Part shown: positions 27,611-36,745 of the stretch, piece after piece
How positions within the stretch are numbered: position 1 is the first letter of the stretch
How the letters are laid out: each line of letters opens with the position of its first letter
Assembly (NCBI RefSeq): GCF_900094585.1
Contig: NZ_FMAG01000002.1
Coordinates: 264,007-328,006 of the forward strand
DNA: 64,000 nucleotides
Direction of reading: 5' to 3'
Source: Martinezella multihospitum
GTDB taxonomy: Bacteria > Pseudomonadota > Alphaproteobacteria > Rhizobiales > Rhizobiaceae
Notes under the pieces: model-generated
The model's input: the letters and a program-made list of their open reading frames with translations, nothing else
Told to the model about the DNA's origin: nothing
Databases searched by the model: none
Made by a program: the position numbers and the translations under genes

Positions 27611-27633
27611 GCTGCCGGAAGGTCCGGGTTTTT
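27589..27633 (+). terminator. Putative attenuator upstream of ileS
   Basis: Left arm CCCGGCCTTCCG (27589-27600) pairs with 27616-27628 through 12 base pairs with one bulged T, and is followed at once by TTTTT (27629-27633). This is an intrinsic terminator on the ileS strand about 100 bases before the ileS start. mctP already has its own terminator at 27455-27484, so this second one probably acts on the ileS leader transcript. A ribosome paused at the Ile codons would cover the left arm and allow read-through. Confidence 0.7.
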
Positions 27634-27734
27634 GGCGTCTCGTTCAAGAGGCGCTTTCCGCCGCCGAAAAATCCCCATATGGCTGCGCCCTCAAGGCGCA
27701 AGACGCCCGAGACACCGAGGCAATTGTCAGAACT

Positions 27735-30695
27735 ATGACCGATACCGCTGAAAAGATGGATTACTCCAAGACCCTTTACCTGCCGGAAACCGATTTTCCG
27801 ATGCGCGCCGGGCTGCCGCAGAAGGAGCCGGAACTGGTGAAGCGCTGGGAGGAGATGAACCTCTACAAAAAGCTGCGCTCTTCCGCCGCCGGCCGCGAGA
27901 AGTTCGTGCTGCATGACGGCCCTCCCTATGCCAACGGCCACATCCACATCGGCCATGCCCTCAACAAGATCCTCAAGGACGTCATCACCCGCTCGTTCCA
28001 GATGCGCGGCTATGACAGCAACTACGTTCCGGGTTGGGATTGCCACGGCCTGCCGATCGAATGGAAGATCGAGGAAAAGTACCGCGAGAAGGGCAAGAAC
28101 AAGGACGAGGTTCCGGTGAACGAGTTTCGCCAGGAATGCCGCGACTTTGCCGCCGGCTGGATCAAGATCCAGTCCGAGGAGTTCAAGCGCTTGGGCATCA
28201 CGGGCGATTTCGACAATCCCTATCTCACCATGAACTTCCATGCGGAATCCCGCATCGCCGGCGAGCTTTTGAAGATCGCCCGTACCGGCCAGCTTTACCG
28301 TGGCTCCAAGCCGGTCATGTGGTCAGTGGTCGAGCGCACGGCTCTGGCCGAAGCCGAAGTCGAATATGCCGATGTCGAGAGCGACATGATCTGGGTGAAG
28401 TTCCCGGTTGTAGATGGTGCATCGGTGGTGGATGTCGTCGTAAAGCCTGGTCCGAATCCTGTGCCTTTGTCGGAGACGCCCATGTCACCGAACTCTCTTG
28501 CGGAGGATGGTGCCCACATCGTCATTTGGACCACGACACCCTGGACGATCCCCGGTAATCGCGCGATCGCCTATTCTTCACGCGTGTCTTACGGACTTTA
28601 TCAGGTGACGGCAGCCGCGAATGATTTCGGGCCTCGTCCTGGTGAAAAGCTTGTTTTTGCTGATAAGCTCGCCGAAGAGGCATTCGCAAAAGCGAAACTG
28701 CAGTATGAGCGGCTGCGCGATGTGACCGCCGACGAACTCGAACAGACCATCTGCGCCCATCCGCTGGCCTCGCTCGGCTACGGCTTCAAGGTGCCGCTGC
28801 TCGACGGCGACCATGTTACCGACGATGCCGGTACGGGTTTTGTCCACACCGCGCCCAGCCACGGCCGCGAGGACTTTGACGCCTGGATGTCGCATTCCCG
28901 AGCCATCGAAGCGCGAGGCATCTCGTCCGCCATCCCGTTCCCGGTCGACGACGGCGGCTTTTATACCGCCGATGCCCCCGGTTTCGAGGGCGGCCGCGTC
29001 ATGGACGACAACGGCAAGAAGGGCAATGCCAACGATCTCGTCATCAAGGCGCTGATCGAGACGAACACGCTCTTTGCGCGTGGCAGGCTGAAGCATTCCT
29101 ATCCGCATTCCTGGCGCTCGAAGAAGCCGGTCATCTTCCGCAACACGCCGCAATGGTTCGTCTATATGGACAAGGACTTTACGGATGGTTCGACGCTGCG
29201 TTCGCGCGCCCTGACGGCGATCGACGACACCCGCTTCGTGCCGGCTGCCGGCCAGAACCGCCTGCGCGCCATGATCGAGCAGCGCCCGGATTGGGTGCTC
29301 TCACGCCAGCGCGCCTGGGGCGTGCCGATCGCGATCTTCGTCGATGAGCAGGGCAACATCCTGCAGGATGATCGCGTCAACGCGCGCATTCTCGACGCTT
29401 TCGAGCAGGAAGGCGCCGATGCCTGGTTCGCCGAAGGCGCGCGTGAGCGCTTCCTTGGCGAGAAGGCCAACGAGCCCTGGACGCAGGTCATGGACATCCT
29501 CGACGTCTGGTTTGACTCTGGCTCGACCCACACCTTCACGCTGGAGGATCGCCCGGACCTGAAGTGGCCGGCCGATCTCTATCTCGAAGGCTCCGACCAG
29601 CATCGCGGCTGGTTCCATTCGTCGCTGCTCGAAAGTGCGGCGACGCGTGGCCGCGCGCCCTACGATGCCGTCCTCACCCATGGCTTCACCATGGACGAGA
29701 AGGGCGAAAAGATGTCGAAGTCCAAGGGCAACGTCACGTCGCCGCAAGAGGTGATGAAGGATGCGGGCGCCGATATCCTCCGCCTCTGGGTCATGACGTC
29801 GGACTATTCGGAAGATCTGCGCGTCGGCAAGGCCATCATCCAGACTAACGTCGATGCCTATCGCAAGCTGCGCAACACCATCCGCTGGATGCTCGGCACG
29901 CTGGCGCATGACAAGGGCGAAGTGATTGCCTATGCCGATATGCCGGAGCTGGAGCAGCTGATGCTGCACCGCCTCGCCGAACTCGACGAGCTGGTGCGCG
30001 AAAGCTATGATGCCTTCGATTTCAAGCGCATTGCTCGCGCCTTGATCGATTTCGCCAATGTCGAGCTGTCGGCCTTCTATTTCGACGTCCGCAAGGATGC
30101 GCTCTACTGCGATGCGCCGTCGAGCCTGCGCCGCCGTGCCTCGCTCGCCGTCATCCGCACGATCTTCGATTGCATGGTGACGTGGCTGGCGCCGATGCTG
30201 CCCTTCACCACGGAAGAGGCGTGGCTCTCGCGCAATCCCTCGGCGGTCTCGGTTCACCTCGAACAGTTCGTCACCGTTCCGGCCGAGTGGAAGAACGAGG
30301 CGCTGGCCGAGAAGTGGAAGAAGATCCGCTCGGTGCGCAGCGTCGTCACAGGCGCGTTGGAAATCGAACGCAAGGACAAGCGTATCGGCTCGTCGCTCGA
30401 GGCTGCCCCGGTCGTCTACATCGCCGATCCGGAGCTGCTGAAGGTACTTGAAGGGCAGGATCTCGCTGAGATCTGCATCACCTCCGATATCACTATCGAA
30501 GGCGGTGAAGGCCCGGCGGATGCTTTCCGCCTTGACGATACAGCCAAGGTCAGCGTCGTTCCGAAGCTTGCCGAAGGCCGCAAATGCGCCCGTTCCTGGC
30601 GCATCACCACCGATGTCGGCTCCGATCCGGAATACCCTGACGTCTCGGCGCGCGATGCCGTGGCACTGCGCGAACTCGCGACAGCATCGGCCTGA
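27735..30695 (+). CDS. ileS: Isoleucyl-tRNA synthetase
   Basis: Class I synthetase that charges tRNA-Ile and edits mischarged valine; 986 residues from [20 protein letters not shown]. Motifs are [16 protein letters not shown] (HIGH, about residue 63), the CP1 editing domain with [11 protein letters not shown] (about 278) and [17 protein letters not shown] (about 370), and KMSKSKGN (about 657). A helical anticodon domain follows. The C-terminal zinc-binding Cys cluster of the E. coli enzyme is not seen, as in many alphaproteobacterial forms. A longer frame open to 27585 is rejected because it would cross the leader terminator. The stop TGA is inside the left arm of a following repeat. Confidence 0.96.
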   Translation: MTDTAEKMDYSKTLYLPETDFPMRAGLPQKEPELVKRWEEMNLYKKLRSSAAGREKFVLHDGPPYANGHIHIGHALNKILKDVITRSFQMRGYDSNYVPGWDCHGLPIEWKIEEKYREKGKNKDEVPVNEFRQECRDFAAGWIKIQSEEFKRLGITGDFDNPYLTMNFHAESRIAGELLKIARTGQLYRGSKPVMWSVVERTALAEAEVEYADVESDMIWVKFPVVDGASVVDVVVKPGPNPVPLSETPMSPNSLAEDGAHIVIWTTTPWTIPGNRAIAYSSRVSYGLYQVTAAANDFGPRPGEKLVFADKLAEEAFAKAKLQYERLRDVTADELEQTICAHPLASLGYGFKVPLLDGDHVTDDAGTGFVHTAPSHGREDFDAWMSHSRAIEARGISSAIPFPVDDGGFYTADAPGFEGGRVMDDNGKKGNANDLVIKALIETNTLFARGRLKHSYPHSWRSKKPVIFRNTPQWFVYMDKDFTDGSTLRSRALTAIDDTRFVPAAGQNRLRAMIEQRPDWVLSRQRAWGVPIAIFVDEQGNILQDDRVNARILDAFEQEGADAWFAEGARERFLGEKANEPWTQVMDILDVWFDSGSTHTFTLEDRPDLKWPADLYLEGSDQHRGWFHSSLLESAATRGRAPYDAVLTHGFTMDEKGEKMSKSKGNVTSPQEVMKDAGADILRLWVMTSDYSEDLRVGKAIIQTNVDAYRKLRNTIRWMLGTLAHDKGEVIAYADMPELEQLMLHRLAELDELVRESYDAFDFKRIARALIDFANVELSAFYFDVRKDALYCDAPSSLRRRASLAVIRTIFDCMVTWLAPMLPFTTEEAWLSRNPSAVSVHLEQFVTVPAEWKNEALAEKWKKIRSVRSVVTGALEIERKDKRIGSSLEAAPVVYIADPELLKVLEGQDLAEICITSDITIEGGEGPADAFRLDDTAKVSVVPKLAEGRKCARSWRITTDVGSDPEYPDVSARDAVALRELATASA

Positions 30696-30783
30696 AAATC
30701 GGAATCGATTTTCAGAAAGCCTGATGCGTGAATTAAAAGCGGTAGAGCGTCCTTTGTGCTTCCAAAGGGAAGCACGGCGCTCT
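30692..30783. repeat. Composite palindromic intergenic repeat after ileS
   Basis: Two nested parts. The first is CTGAAAATCG-GAAT-CGATTTTCAG (30692-30715), whose left arm includes the ileS TGA stop. The second is an outer AGAGCG/CGCTCT (30744-30749 and 30778-30783) enclosing GTGCTTCC-AAAG-GGAAGCAC (30756-30775). The AT-rich hairpin and the AGAGCG-type arms are of the kind common in rhizobial intergenic repeats. It may end or stabilise the ileS transcript. Confidence 0.75.
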
Positions 30784-30929
30784 ACTGTCAACTGAAGAAA
30801 ATTGCCGGGTGAATTGCCTTTGCGGCGTTCATCCGGTAAAAGCTGCCTGAAAATGGCCCGATTTTTACGGCAGTTGCCGTCGAATGGGGTCCTGTTACGT
30901 TTATTCCGGCATGGCTGGGAAGGGTTTTC

Positions 30930-31556
30930 ATGAGAGCGATGCATAAGGTTCGTGTCGGCGTCAGCTTGGCGGCACTTGTGGTTGGCTGCGGCGCGATGTC
31001 CGGTTGCCTCAGCAGCCCGACTTACGGCACCGACAAGACAGCCGGCGTACAGCTCCTGGACGACCTCGGCGATATCGCCTCCGTTTCGGCCGCAACGCCG
31101 AAGGACAAGGGCGTCAAGTACCCGAACCGTCCGGGTCTGGTTGTGGGCGGCGACAAGGATACTCTGACGCAGCCGCAGCAGTCGCTGGCAAGCAAGGACA
31201 ACCCGGCCTGGCTGGAATCGCCGGAAGATGCCCGCAAGCGCCTTGCCGCAGAAGCCGACGAGAAGAAGAACGACGTCAACTATCGTTCGCCGCTGGCTCA
31301 GGCCGACAGCGCCAGGAATCACATGAGCGAAGCGCAGCAGACGGCTGCCTATCGCGCCGCGCGCCAGGATCAGGCCGGTACCTACGATCAGCGCCGCTAC
31401 CTGATCGATCCGCCGCAACAATATCGCCAGGTCGCCGACCAGGCCGCGCTTAGCGATCTCGGTACGCCCGAATCCAAGAAAGAAAAGAAACGCAAGAAGG
31501 ATGCCGAGGCTGCGCAGCAGTCCAACAACAGCAGCTGGTGGAAGCCCTTCCAATAA
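30930..31556 (+). CDS. Probable lipoprotein of unknown function
   Basis: A 208-residue exported protein. The N-terminus has a short basic stretch, then a hydrophobic core ending in VVGC (Cys 20) with a second candidate lipobox at MSGC (Cys 26), so it is probably lipid-anchored. The mature part is hydrophilic and probably disordered, rich in Ala, Gln, Asp and Lys, and ends in a Lys-rich stretch followed by NNSSWWKPFQ. No domain is recognised. The start follows GGAAGG. A terminator follows. It stands alone between ileS and tadA, and such proteins are often conserved within Rhizobiaceae. Confidence 0.75.
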   Translation: MRAMHKVRVGVSLAALVVGCGAMSGCLSSPTYGTDKTAGVQLLDDLGDIASVSAATPKDKGVKYPNRPGLVVGGDKDTLTQPQQSLASKDNPAWLESPEDARKRLAAEADEKKNDVNYRSPLAQADSARNHMSEAQQTAAYRAARQDQAGTYDQRRYLIDPPQQYRQVADQAALSDLGTPESKKEKKRKKDAEAAQQSNNSSWWKPFQ

Positions 31557-31569
31557 GAAGTTTTCAAAG

Positions 31570-31594
31570 CGGCGGTGTCAAAACCGCCGTTTTT
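31570..31594 (+). terminator. Intrinsic terminator after the lipoprotein gene
   Basis: CGGCGGT (31570-31576) pairs with ACCGCCG (31583-31589) and is followed by TTTTT. It sits between the lipoprotein stop and the convergent tadA stop. Confidence 0.85.
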
Positions 31595-32052
31595 CAATCT
31601 TCGGAGCGTTTCGTTTGAAAGAAACCTCTGAGGATCTCGGCGGATGCAGTCTCGCCGAGGCCGGAATAGACCTCCGGCGCATGGTGGCATGTCGGTTGGC
31701 GATAGAAGCGCACGCCGTTGTCGACGCCGCCGCCCTTCGGATCCTCGGCGCCATAGTAGAGACGGCGTATGCGCGCGAACGAAATGGCCGCGGCGCACAT
31801 GGTGCAGGGTTCCAGCGTGACGTAGAGATCGGCGCCCGCGAGACGCTCCTGGCCGAGTTCCTCACAGGCCAGGCGGATGGCGACGATTTCGGCATGGGCG
31901 GTGACGTCGTTGAGTTCGCGGGTGCGGTTGCCGGCTGTGGCGATGACCTTGTTATCGAGCACGACAACGGCGCCGATCGGCACTTCGCCGCGCTCTCCGG
32001 CACGGCGCGCTTCGGACAAAGCACGCTCCATGAATTGATTTGTAGCCGCCAT
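31594..32052 (-). CDS. tadA: tRNA-specific adenosine deaminase
   Basis: Converts adenosine-34 to inosine in tRNA-Arg(ACG), allowing wobble decoding. The 152 residues carry the zinc deaminase signature: HAE near residue 53 (catalytic Glu) and PCTMCAAAI near residue 82 (two zinc Cys). The length and the N-terminal helix (FMERALSEARRAGERGEVPI) fit TadA. It is convergent with the lipoprotein gene and divergent from the pseudouridine synthase gene, with 72 bases between the starts. Confidence 0.95.
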   Translation of the reverse strand: MAATNQFMERALSEARRAGERGEVPIGAVVVLDNKVIATAGNRTRELNDVTAHAEIVAIRLACEELGQERLAGADLYVTLEPCTMCAAAISFARIRRLYYGAEDPKGGGVDNGVRFYRQPTCHHAPEVYSGLGETASAEILRGFFQTKRSED

Positions 32053-32124
32053 TCAAGTTTTTCCACTTAACCGCAAGGGCGTGACCTGATAGGAACACGC
32101 GTTAAAAATTCAGGCAAACAACAA

Positions 32125-34062
32125 ATGACGATGAATGACAAGCCCAAGCGGCCTGGGTCTAAACCCTTTGCTGGCGACAAGAAGACGATAAAACGCGATG
32201 GCGCGAAGCCTGCGAAGGCCGCAGCCGTCAAAGCTGCAGATGAGAGCGCAGTCGAGGATGGAAAGGCCGAGCGCATTTCCAAGGTGATGGCGCGCGCCGG
32301 TGTGGCCTCGCGCCGCGATATCGAGCGCATGATCCTGGATGGCCGCGTCAAGCTGAATGGCGTCCTGCTCGACACGCCCGTGGTCAACGTTACCCTTACC
32401 GACAAGATCGAGGTCGACGGCGTGCCGATCCGCGGCATCGAGCGCACCCGGCTGTGGCTCTATCACAAGCCGGCCGGCCTGGTGACCACCAATGCCGACC
32501 CGGAAGGACGCCCGACCGTTTTCGACAACTTGCCGGAAGAGCTGCCGCGCGTCATGTCGATCGGCCGTCTCGATATCAACACCGAGGGTTTGCTGCTGCT
32601 GACCAACGACGGCGGCCTCGCCCGCGTGCTGGAATTGCCGACCACGGGCTGGCTGCGCCGTTATCGCGTCCGTGCCCATGGCGAGATCGATCAGGAAGCG
32701 CTCGACAAGCTGAAGGAAGGCATCGCCGTCGACGGCGTGCTTTACGGCTCGATCGACGCGACGCTCGATCGCACGCAAGGGTCCAACGTCTGGATCACCA
32801 TGGGCCTGCGCGAAGGCAAGAACCGCGAAATCAAGAATGTGCTCGGCGCGCTCGGCCTCGAGGTCAACCGCCTGATCCGTATTTCCTATGGCCCGTTCCA
32901 GCTCGGCGAGCTGCCGGAAGGCCATGTGCTTGAAGTGCGTGGCCGCACGCTGCGCGACCAGCTCGGCCCGCGTCTGGTCGAGGACGCCAAGGCGAATTTC
33001 GACGCGCCGCTCTACAATGCGCCGGCCGTGGCCGAGCCCGAAGAGGCGGATGCCCAACCGGCTCGGACGACCCCGGCCCGTACGGCCAAGGAAGAACGCC
33101 CGCGTCGCGAGCGCCCTGAGGACAAGCGCGAGCGTGCGCTCAGCCGTCTCGATACCAAACGCGATGCCAAGCGCGACGATCGTCGCGAAGGCGGCCACAA
33201 GGATGATGATCGCGCGAAGCGCCAGCCGCTCGGCCCGCGTCGCAGCGCCAATGTCTGGATGGCGCCCGGTGCTCGCCCGCTCGGCGAAAAGGCGGCTGCG
33301 AAAGCCGCCAAGAATGCAAAGACTGCCTCGCGGCGTGGTGAGATTGAACGCCCGCAGCGCAGCGGCTTCGACCGTCCGGACGAAGGCCCGCGCGTTCGCA
33401 TCAATCGCGTCGACGAGGGCGATGGCGAATGGATCCGTTCAAGCGAGGAAGCACCGCGCCGGTCGCGTGGCGATGACGAGGGCTTTGATCGCAAGCGCTC
33501 GCGCGGTGACCGCCCACAAGGCGACCGTCCCGCCCGTGGGGACCGCCCGTTTGGCGATCGTCCGCGCGGCGAACGCGGTTCGCGGTCGGAGGGCGGCGAC
33601 CGTCCTCGTGCGAAATCCTTTCAGGGAGAAGCTCGCTCCGAGCGTTCGTTCGGAGATCGGCCCGCGCGTGGCGACCGGCCTTTCAGCGACAAACTCCGGG
33701 GTGACCGGCGTCCACGTGCCGAGGGAGACGAGCGTCCGCGCAGCAAGTCTTTCGGCGGCGAGCAGCGCTCGGAACGCCCCCGTGGCGAGCGCTCGTTTGG
33801 TGATCGTCCGCCCCGTGGTGACCGGCCCTTCGGTGATCGCCCGCAGGGCGAACGGTCCTTTGGAGATCGGCCGGCCGGCAAGCCCTTCGGCAAGAAGCCG
33901 GGTGGCGGCAAATCCTTCGGCGGCAAGCCGGGCGGGAAGCCCGGTGGTTCACGCGGCTTTGGCGGCAAGCCCGGCGGTGCAGGTCGCCCGTCCGGCGGTC
34001 CGCGCGGCGGTTCTGGCCGGGGTGGCCCCGGCAGGGGCGGCCCCAAGGGCGGCAGGGGCTGA
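32125..34062 (+). CDS. rRNA pseudouridine synthase (RluB/RsuA family) with long basic repeat tail
   Basis: A 645-residue protein. After a Lys-rich lead of about 45 residues comes an S4 RNA-binding domain (RISKVMARAGVASRRDIER), then the RsuA-family catalytic domain with GRLDINTEGLLLLTND near residue 152 (catalytic Asp), ending near 285. The remaining 350 or more residues are a low-complexity Arg/Gly/Asp/Pro tail with repeats of the GDRPFGDRP type, ending in Gly-rich RGGPGRGG. RluB modifies 23S rRNA uridine 2605. The E. coli enzyme is about 290 residues, so the tail doubles the size. It may bind rRNA non-specifically. It is followed closely by rsmD, another rRNA-modification gene. Confidence 0.9.
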   Translation: MTMNDKPKRPGSKPFAGDKKTIKRDGAKPAKAAAVKAADESAVEDGKAERISKVMARAGVASRRDIERMILDGRVKLNGVLLDTPVVNVTLTDKIEVDGVPIRGIERTRLWLYHKPAGLVTTNADPEGRPTVFDNLPEELPRVMSIGRLDINTEGLLLLTNDGGLARVLELPTTGWLRRYRVRAHGEIDQEALDKLKEGIAVDGVLYGSIDATLDRTQGSNVWITMGLREGKNREIKNVLGALGLEVNRLIRISYGPFQLGELPEGHVLEVRGRTLRDQLGPRLVEDAKANFDAPLYNAPAVAEPEEADAQPARTTPARTAKEERPRRERPEDKRERALSRLDTKRDAKRDDRREGGHKDDDRAKRQPLGPRRSANVWMAPGARPLGEKAAAKAAKNAKTASRRGEIERPQRSGFDRPDEGPRVRINRVDEGDGEWIRSSEEAPRRSRGDDEGFDRKRSRGDRPQGDRPARGDRPFGDRPRGERGSRSEGGDRPRAKSFQGEARSERSFGDRPARGDRPFSDKLRGDRRPRAEGDERPRSKSFGGEQRSERPRGERSFGDRPPRGDRPFGDRPQGERSFGDRPAGKPFGKKPGGGKSFGGKPGGKPGGSRGFGGKPGGAGRPSGGPRGGSGRGGPGRGGPKGGRG

Positions 34063-34068
34063 CGCGCG

Positions 34069-34635
34069 GTGAGGATCGTCGGCGGTGAGTTTCGCGGTCG
34101 CTCGCTTGCAACGCCGAAGTCGAACGACATTCGTCCGACGGCGGATCGCACGCGCGAAAGCCTGTTCAACATTCTGAACCACGCCTATCCGGAAGCCATC
34201 GACAGCACCCGGATGATGGATGTGTTTGCCGGCACCGGCGCCGTTGGCCTGGAGGCCGCCTCGCGAGGCTGCCGTCATGTGCTCTTCGTGGAAAGCAGCG
34301 TCGAGGGCAGGGGCCTTCTCTGGGAAAATATCGATGCGCTCGGCCTGCACGGCCGCACGCGCATGCTGCGGCGCGACGCGACCGATCTCGGCAGCGTCGG
34401 CAATCTCGAGCCTTTCGATTTCCTCTTCGCTGACCCGCCATACGGCAAGGGGCTGGGCGAGAAGGCTTTTGCGGCGGCGGCTGCCGGCGGCTGGCTGGTG
34501 CCGGGCGCTCTGGCGATCCTCGAGGAGCGCGCCGATGTCACAGTTGCCGCGCCATCGGATTTCCTGTTTCTGGAGGAGCGAACCTTCGGCGACAGCAAGA
34601 TGCATTTCTTCCGTTACCAGCCGCTGGCGGCCTGA
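34069..34635 (+). CDS. rsmD: 16S rRNA (guanine-966-N2)-methyltransferase
   Basis: A 188-residue SAM-dependent methyltransferase that modifies G966 of 16S rRNA. Family signatures are MRIVGGEFRGRSL at the N-terminus, PTADRTRESLFNIL, the SAM-binding MDVFAGTGAVGLEAASRG, and the catalytic DPPYGKG near residue 122. The start is GTG at 34069, six bases after the pseudouridine synthase stop, so the two are likely co-transcribed. Confidence 0.95.
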   Translation: MRIVGGEFRGRSLATPKSNDIRPTADRTRESLFNILNHAYPEAIDSTRMMDVFAGTGAVGLEAASRGCRHVLFVESSVEGRGLLWENIDALGLHGRTRMLRRDATDLGSVGNLEPFDFLFADPPYGKGLGEKAFAAAAAGGWLVPGALAILEERADVTVAAPSDFLFLEERTFGDSKMHFFRYQPLAA

Positions 34636-34653
34636 CGGAGGAAGGAGAGCAAT

Positions 34654-35520
34654 ATGGGCGATTATGCTGATTTCGTCGGCAGCGACTATCCGCTCGCCGC
34701 CTCCGGCACGCCGAGCGTCGCAGTTGCCTTCGGCTGCGGCGGTGCGCGCGGTCTCGCCCATATTCATATCATCGAGGCGCTGGACGAGCTCGGCATCCGC
34801 CCGATTGCGATCGCCGGTGCCTCTATCGGCTCCATCATGGGTGCCGCCATGGCGGTCGGCATGAGCGGTGCCGAAATCCGCGATCACACGCTGGCAACGG
34901 TCGGTAATCGTCCTGCGGTGCTTAACAAGATCTGGAGCCTGCGGCCGGTTAGCATGCGCAGCATCCGCTTCGGCCAGTTCAATCTCGAACGCATTCTCCG
35001 CACATTCCTGCCGGCCGCCTTCCCGGAAAATTTTTCGGAATTGCACATACCGCTGAAGGTGGTGGCGACCGATTACTATCAGCAGGCGGAAGTGGTGATC
35101 GAGAAGGGTGAGCTTTTTCCGGTGCTTGCAGCCTCAGCCGCCATTCCTGCGGTCTTCATGCCCGTCAGGCTCGGGGACCGCGTGATGATCGACGGCGGCA
35201 TCATGAACCCGGTTCCCTACGAGCATCTGGCCGGGCTTGCCGATATCATCATCGGCATTGACGTCGTTGGTGGCCCGGAGGGTGGCGGCAGGCATATTCC
35301 GAACCGCATCGAAAGCCTGTTCGGTGCGGGCCAGCTGACCATGCAGTCCAACATTGCCCTGAAGCTGCGCCTGCAGGCGCCGCAAATCTTCCTGCGTCCT
35401 GCCGTCGGCCGCACCGGCGTCCTCGATTTCCTAAAGGCGCGCGACATCCTCGCCATGTCGGCCGGCATCAAGGACGAACTGAAATTCGCCCTTGATCGGG
35501 TGATGACGGCGAAAAGCTAG
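34654..35520 (+). CDS. Patatin-like phospholipase family protein (RssA-type)
   Basis: A 288-residue protein with the patatin fold. The oxyanion loop is GCGGARGLAHI near residue 28, the nucleophile elbow is GASIGS near residue 53 (GxSxG), and the catalytic Asp is in DGG near residue 180. It has no signal peptide, so it acts inside the cell as an acyl hydrolase or phospholipase, probably on membrane lipids. The start follows GGAGGAAGGAG. It is 18 bases after rsmD. The substrate is not known. Confidence 0.9.
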   Translation: MGDYADFVGSDYPLAASGTPSVAVAFGCGGARGLAHIHIIEALDELGIRPIAIAGASIGSIMGAAMAVGMSGAEIRDHTLATVGNRPAVLNKIWSLRPVSMRSIRFGQFNLERILRTFLPAAFPENFSELHIPLKVVATDYYQQAEVVIEKGELFPVLAASAAIPAVFMPVRLGDRVMIDGGIMNPVPYEHLAGLADIIIGIDVVGGPEGGGRHIPNRIESLFGAGQLTMQSNIALKLRLQAPQIFLRPAVGRTGVLDFLKARDILAMSAGIKDELKFALDRVMTAKS

Positions 35521-35530
35521 CCAATCCCCC

Positions 35531-36640
35531 TCAATTGCCGAAAGCGATTTCAGCGACGCGATGAGCCCGAACGCGCGGACCATCGAAACCGGTATGGCCG
35601 ATTGGGGCCTTTGCAGGGGCGATGGGTCCGCGATTGGTCAGGACGACGATCGTGCGCTGACTGTCGAGAAGGCGGATGATGTAGTTGTAATAGGTTGGCC
35701 AGCTGCCGCCATGCGCGACATGGCGCAAATCGGTGCCCCCAAGCACGTCCAGCTGTTTGCGTTCGGTCCCGCTCAAGTAGGGAAAAACATCCGTGATCCA
35801 TCCAAACCCATAGCCGACCGGCGCGCCGTCGTTGGTGCTGCCCGAGGTAAAAGCTTGCTCCAACATGGATTTTGAGACGAGGCGTTCGGTGTTCAAAGCC
35901 TGGTCCCAAAGAAACAGATCGTCGATGGTTGAAAAGAGGCCACCGTCCCCAGCCGTCAGCATCGGGTAGTCCAAGCGCTCGAACCGATCCTGTTCCTTCC
36001 AATAGCCGTGCGCCAGCTTGTGGCGGGCGGGACGCGCCTCGTCGTAAACGACGGTATGCTTCATGCCGATGGGATCGAAGACTTTGGCTTTCAGGAAGTC
36101 GCCGAAGGATTGGCCGCAGACAAGTCCTGCAATCATCGCCAGCAGCGTATAGCCGATGCCGCCATAGGCGTATTGAGTGCCCGTAGCAAAGTCGAGCCCG
36201 GGCAAATCCATGGTCCGCTCAAACACAGCTTGGTTGGTAAGTCCGGTGACATCACGCGTGAACTGGGAAACCTCTTCGCTGGAACTGAATAGCTGCGTGT
36301 AATGTGGCAGGCCAGACGTGTGGTGCAGCAGGTGGCGAAGCGTGATTTCCGCACCCCAGGAGGGAAATTCAGGAAAGTAGGTGTGTAAGCGATCATCGAG
36401 AGCAAGCTTCCCTTGCTCGGCGAGCAGCATGATCGCCATGCCGGTGAATTGCTTGGAGAGTGAGGCCAGATAGAACGATGTGTCCGTCGTGATTGCTCGC
36501 CCGGTATCCAGGTCGGCAAGACCATAACACCGGCTGCAAACGATCTCGCCATGGTCGACGACGAGAAGTGCTGCGCCCGGTTCGTTTTGCGTGTCTATAT
36601 CGGCGAAGACGGTATCGATTTTACTGTCGAATCTGGCCAT
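35531..36640 (-). CDS. Serine hydrolase, class C beta-lactamase-like
   Basis: A 369-residue protein of the beta-lactamase/penicillin-binding-like family (Pfam Beta-lactamase). The SxxK motif is SLSK near residue 60 and the third motif is HGG (HVAHGGSWPTY) near residue 318. The tyrosine motif region (YAYGGIGY) is near residue 150. No signal peptide is seen, which is unusual for a secreted lactamase and suggests a cytosolic esterase or peptidase role. The start at 36640 follows GGGAGG. Antibiotic hydrolysis should not be assumed. Confidence 0.88.
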   Translation of the reverse strand: MARFDSKIDTVFADIDTQNEPGAALLVVDHGEIVCSRCYGLADLDTGRAITTDTSFYLASLSKQFTGMAIMLLAEQGKLALDDRLHTYFPEFPSWGAEITLRHLLHHTSGLPHYTQLFSSSEEVSQFTRDVTGLTNQAVFERTMDLPGLDFATGTQYAYGGIGYTLLAMIAGLVCGQSFGDFLKAKVFDPIGMKHTVVYDEARPARHKLAHGYWKEQDRFERLDYPMLTAGDGGLFSTIDDLFLWDQALNTERLVSKSMLEQAFTSGSTNDGAPVGYGFGWITDVFPYLSGTERKQLDVLGGTDLRHVAHGGSWPTYYNYIIRLLDSQRTIVVLTNRGPIAPAKAPIGHTGFDGPRVRAHRVAEIAFGN

Positions 36641-36745
36641 TGATCCTCCCTTCAGGCGGCAATGATGGATTCCCATTGCCACTGACATCCCGGCCAGATG
36701 AGATATCGGACCCACGTGACATCGAGGTGTCGCCAAGGGACGGGG

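Noticed and set aside
27585..27734. N-terminal extension of ileS by 50 codons
   Set aside because: It would start within the leader hairpin and add residues unlike IleS; the start at 27735 matches the family.
29301..31553. Open frame of 750 codons on the minus strand
   Set aside because: Antisense to ileS and the lipoprotein gene, with no recognisable domain.
33500..33960. Regularly spaced repeats that at first glance could be an array
   Set aside because: They are in-frame GDRP-type codons of the pseudouridine synthase tail, not direct repeats with unique spacers, so not a CRISPR.
35531..36640. Antibiotic-resistance beta-lactamase
   Set aside because: It has the serine-hydrolase motifs but no signal peptide, and its distant pattern fits esterase-like family members; resistance is not supported.
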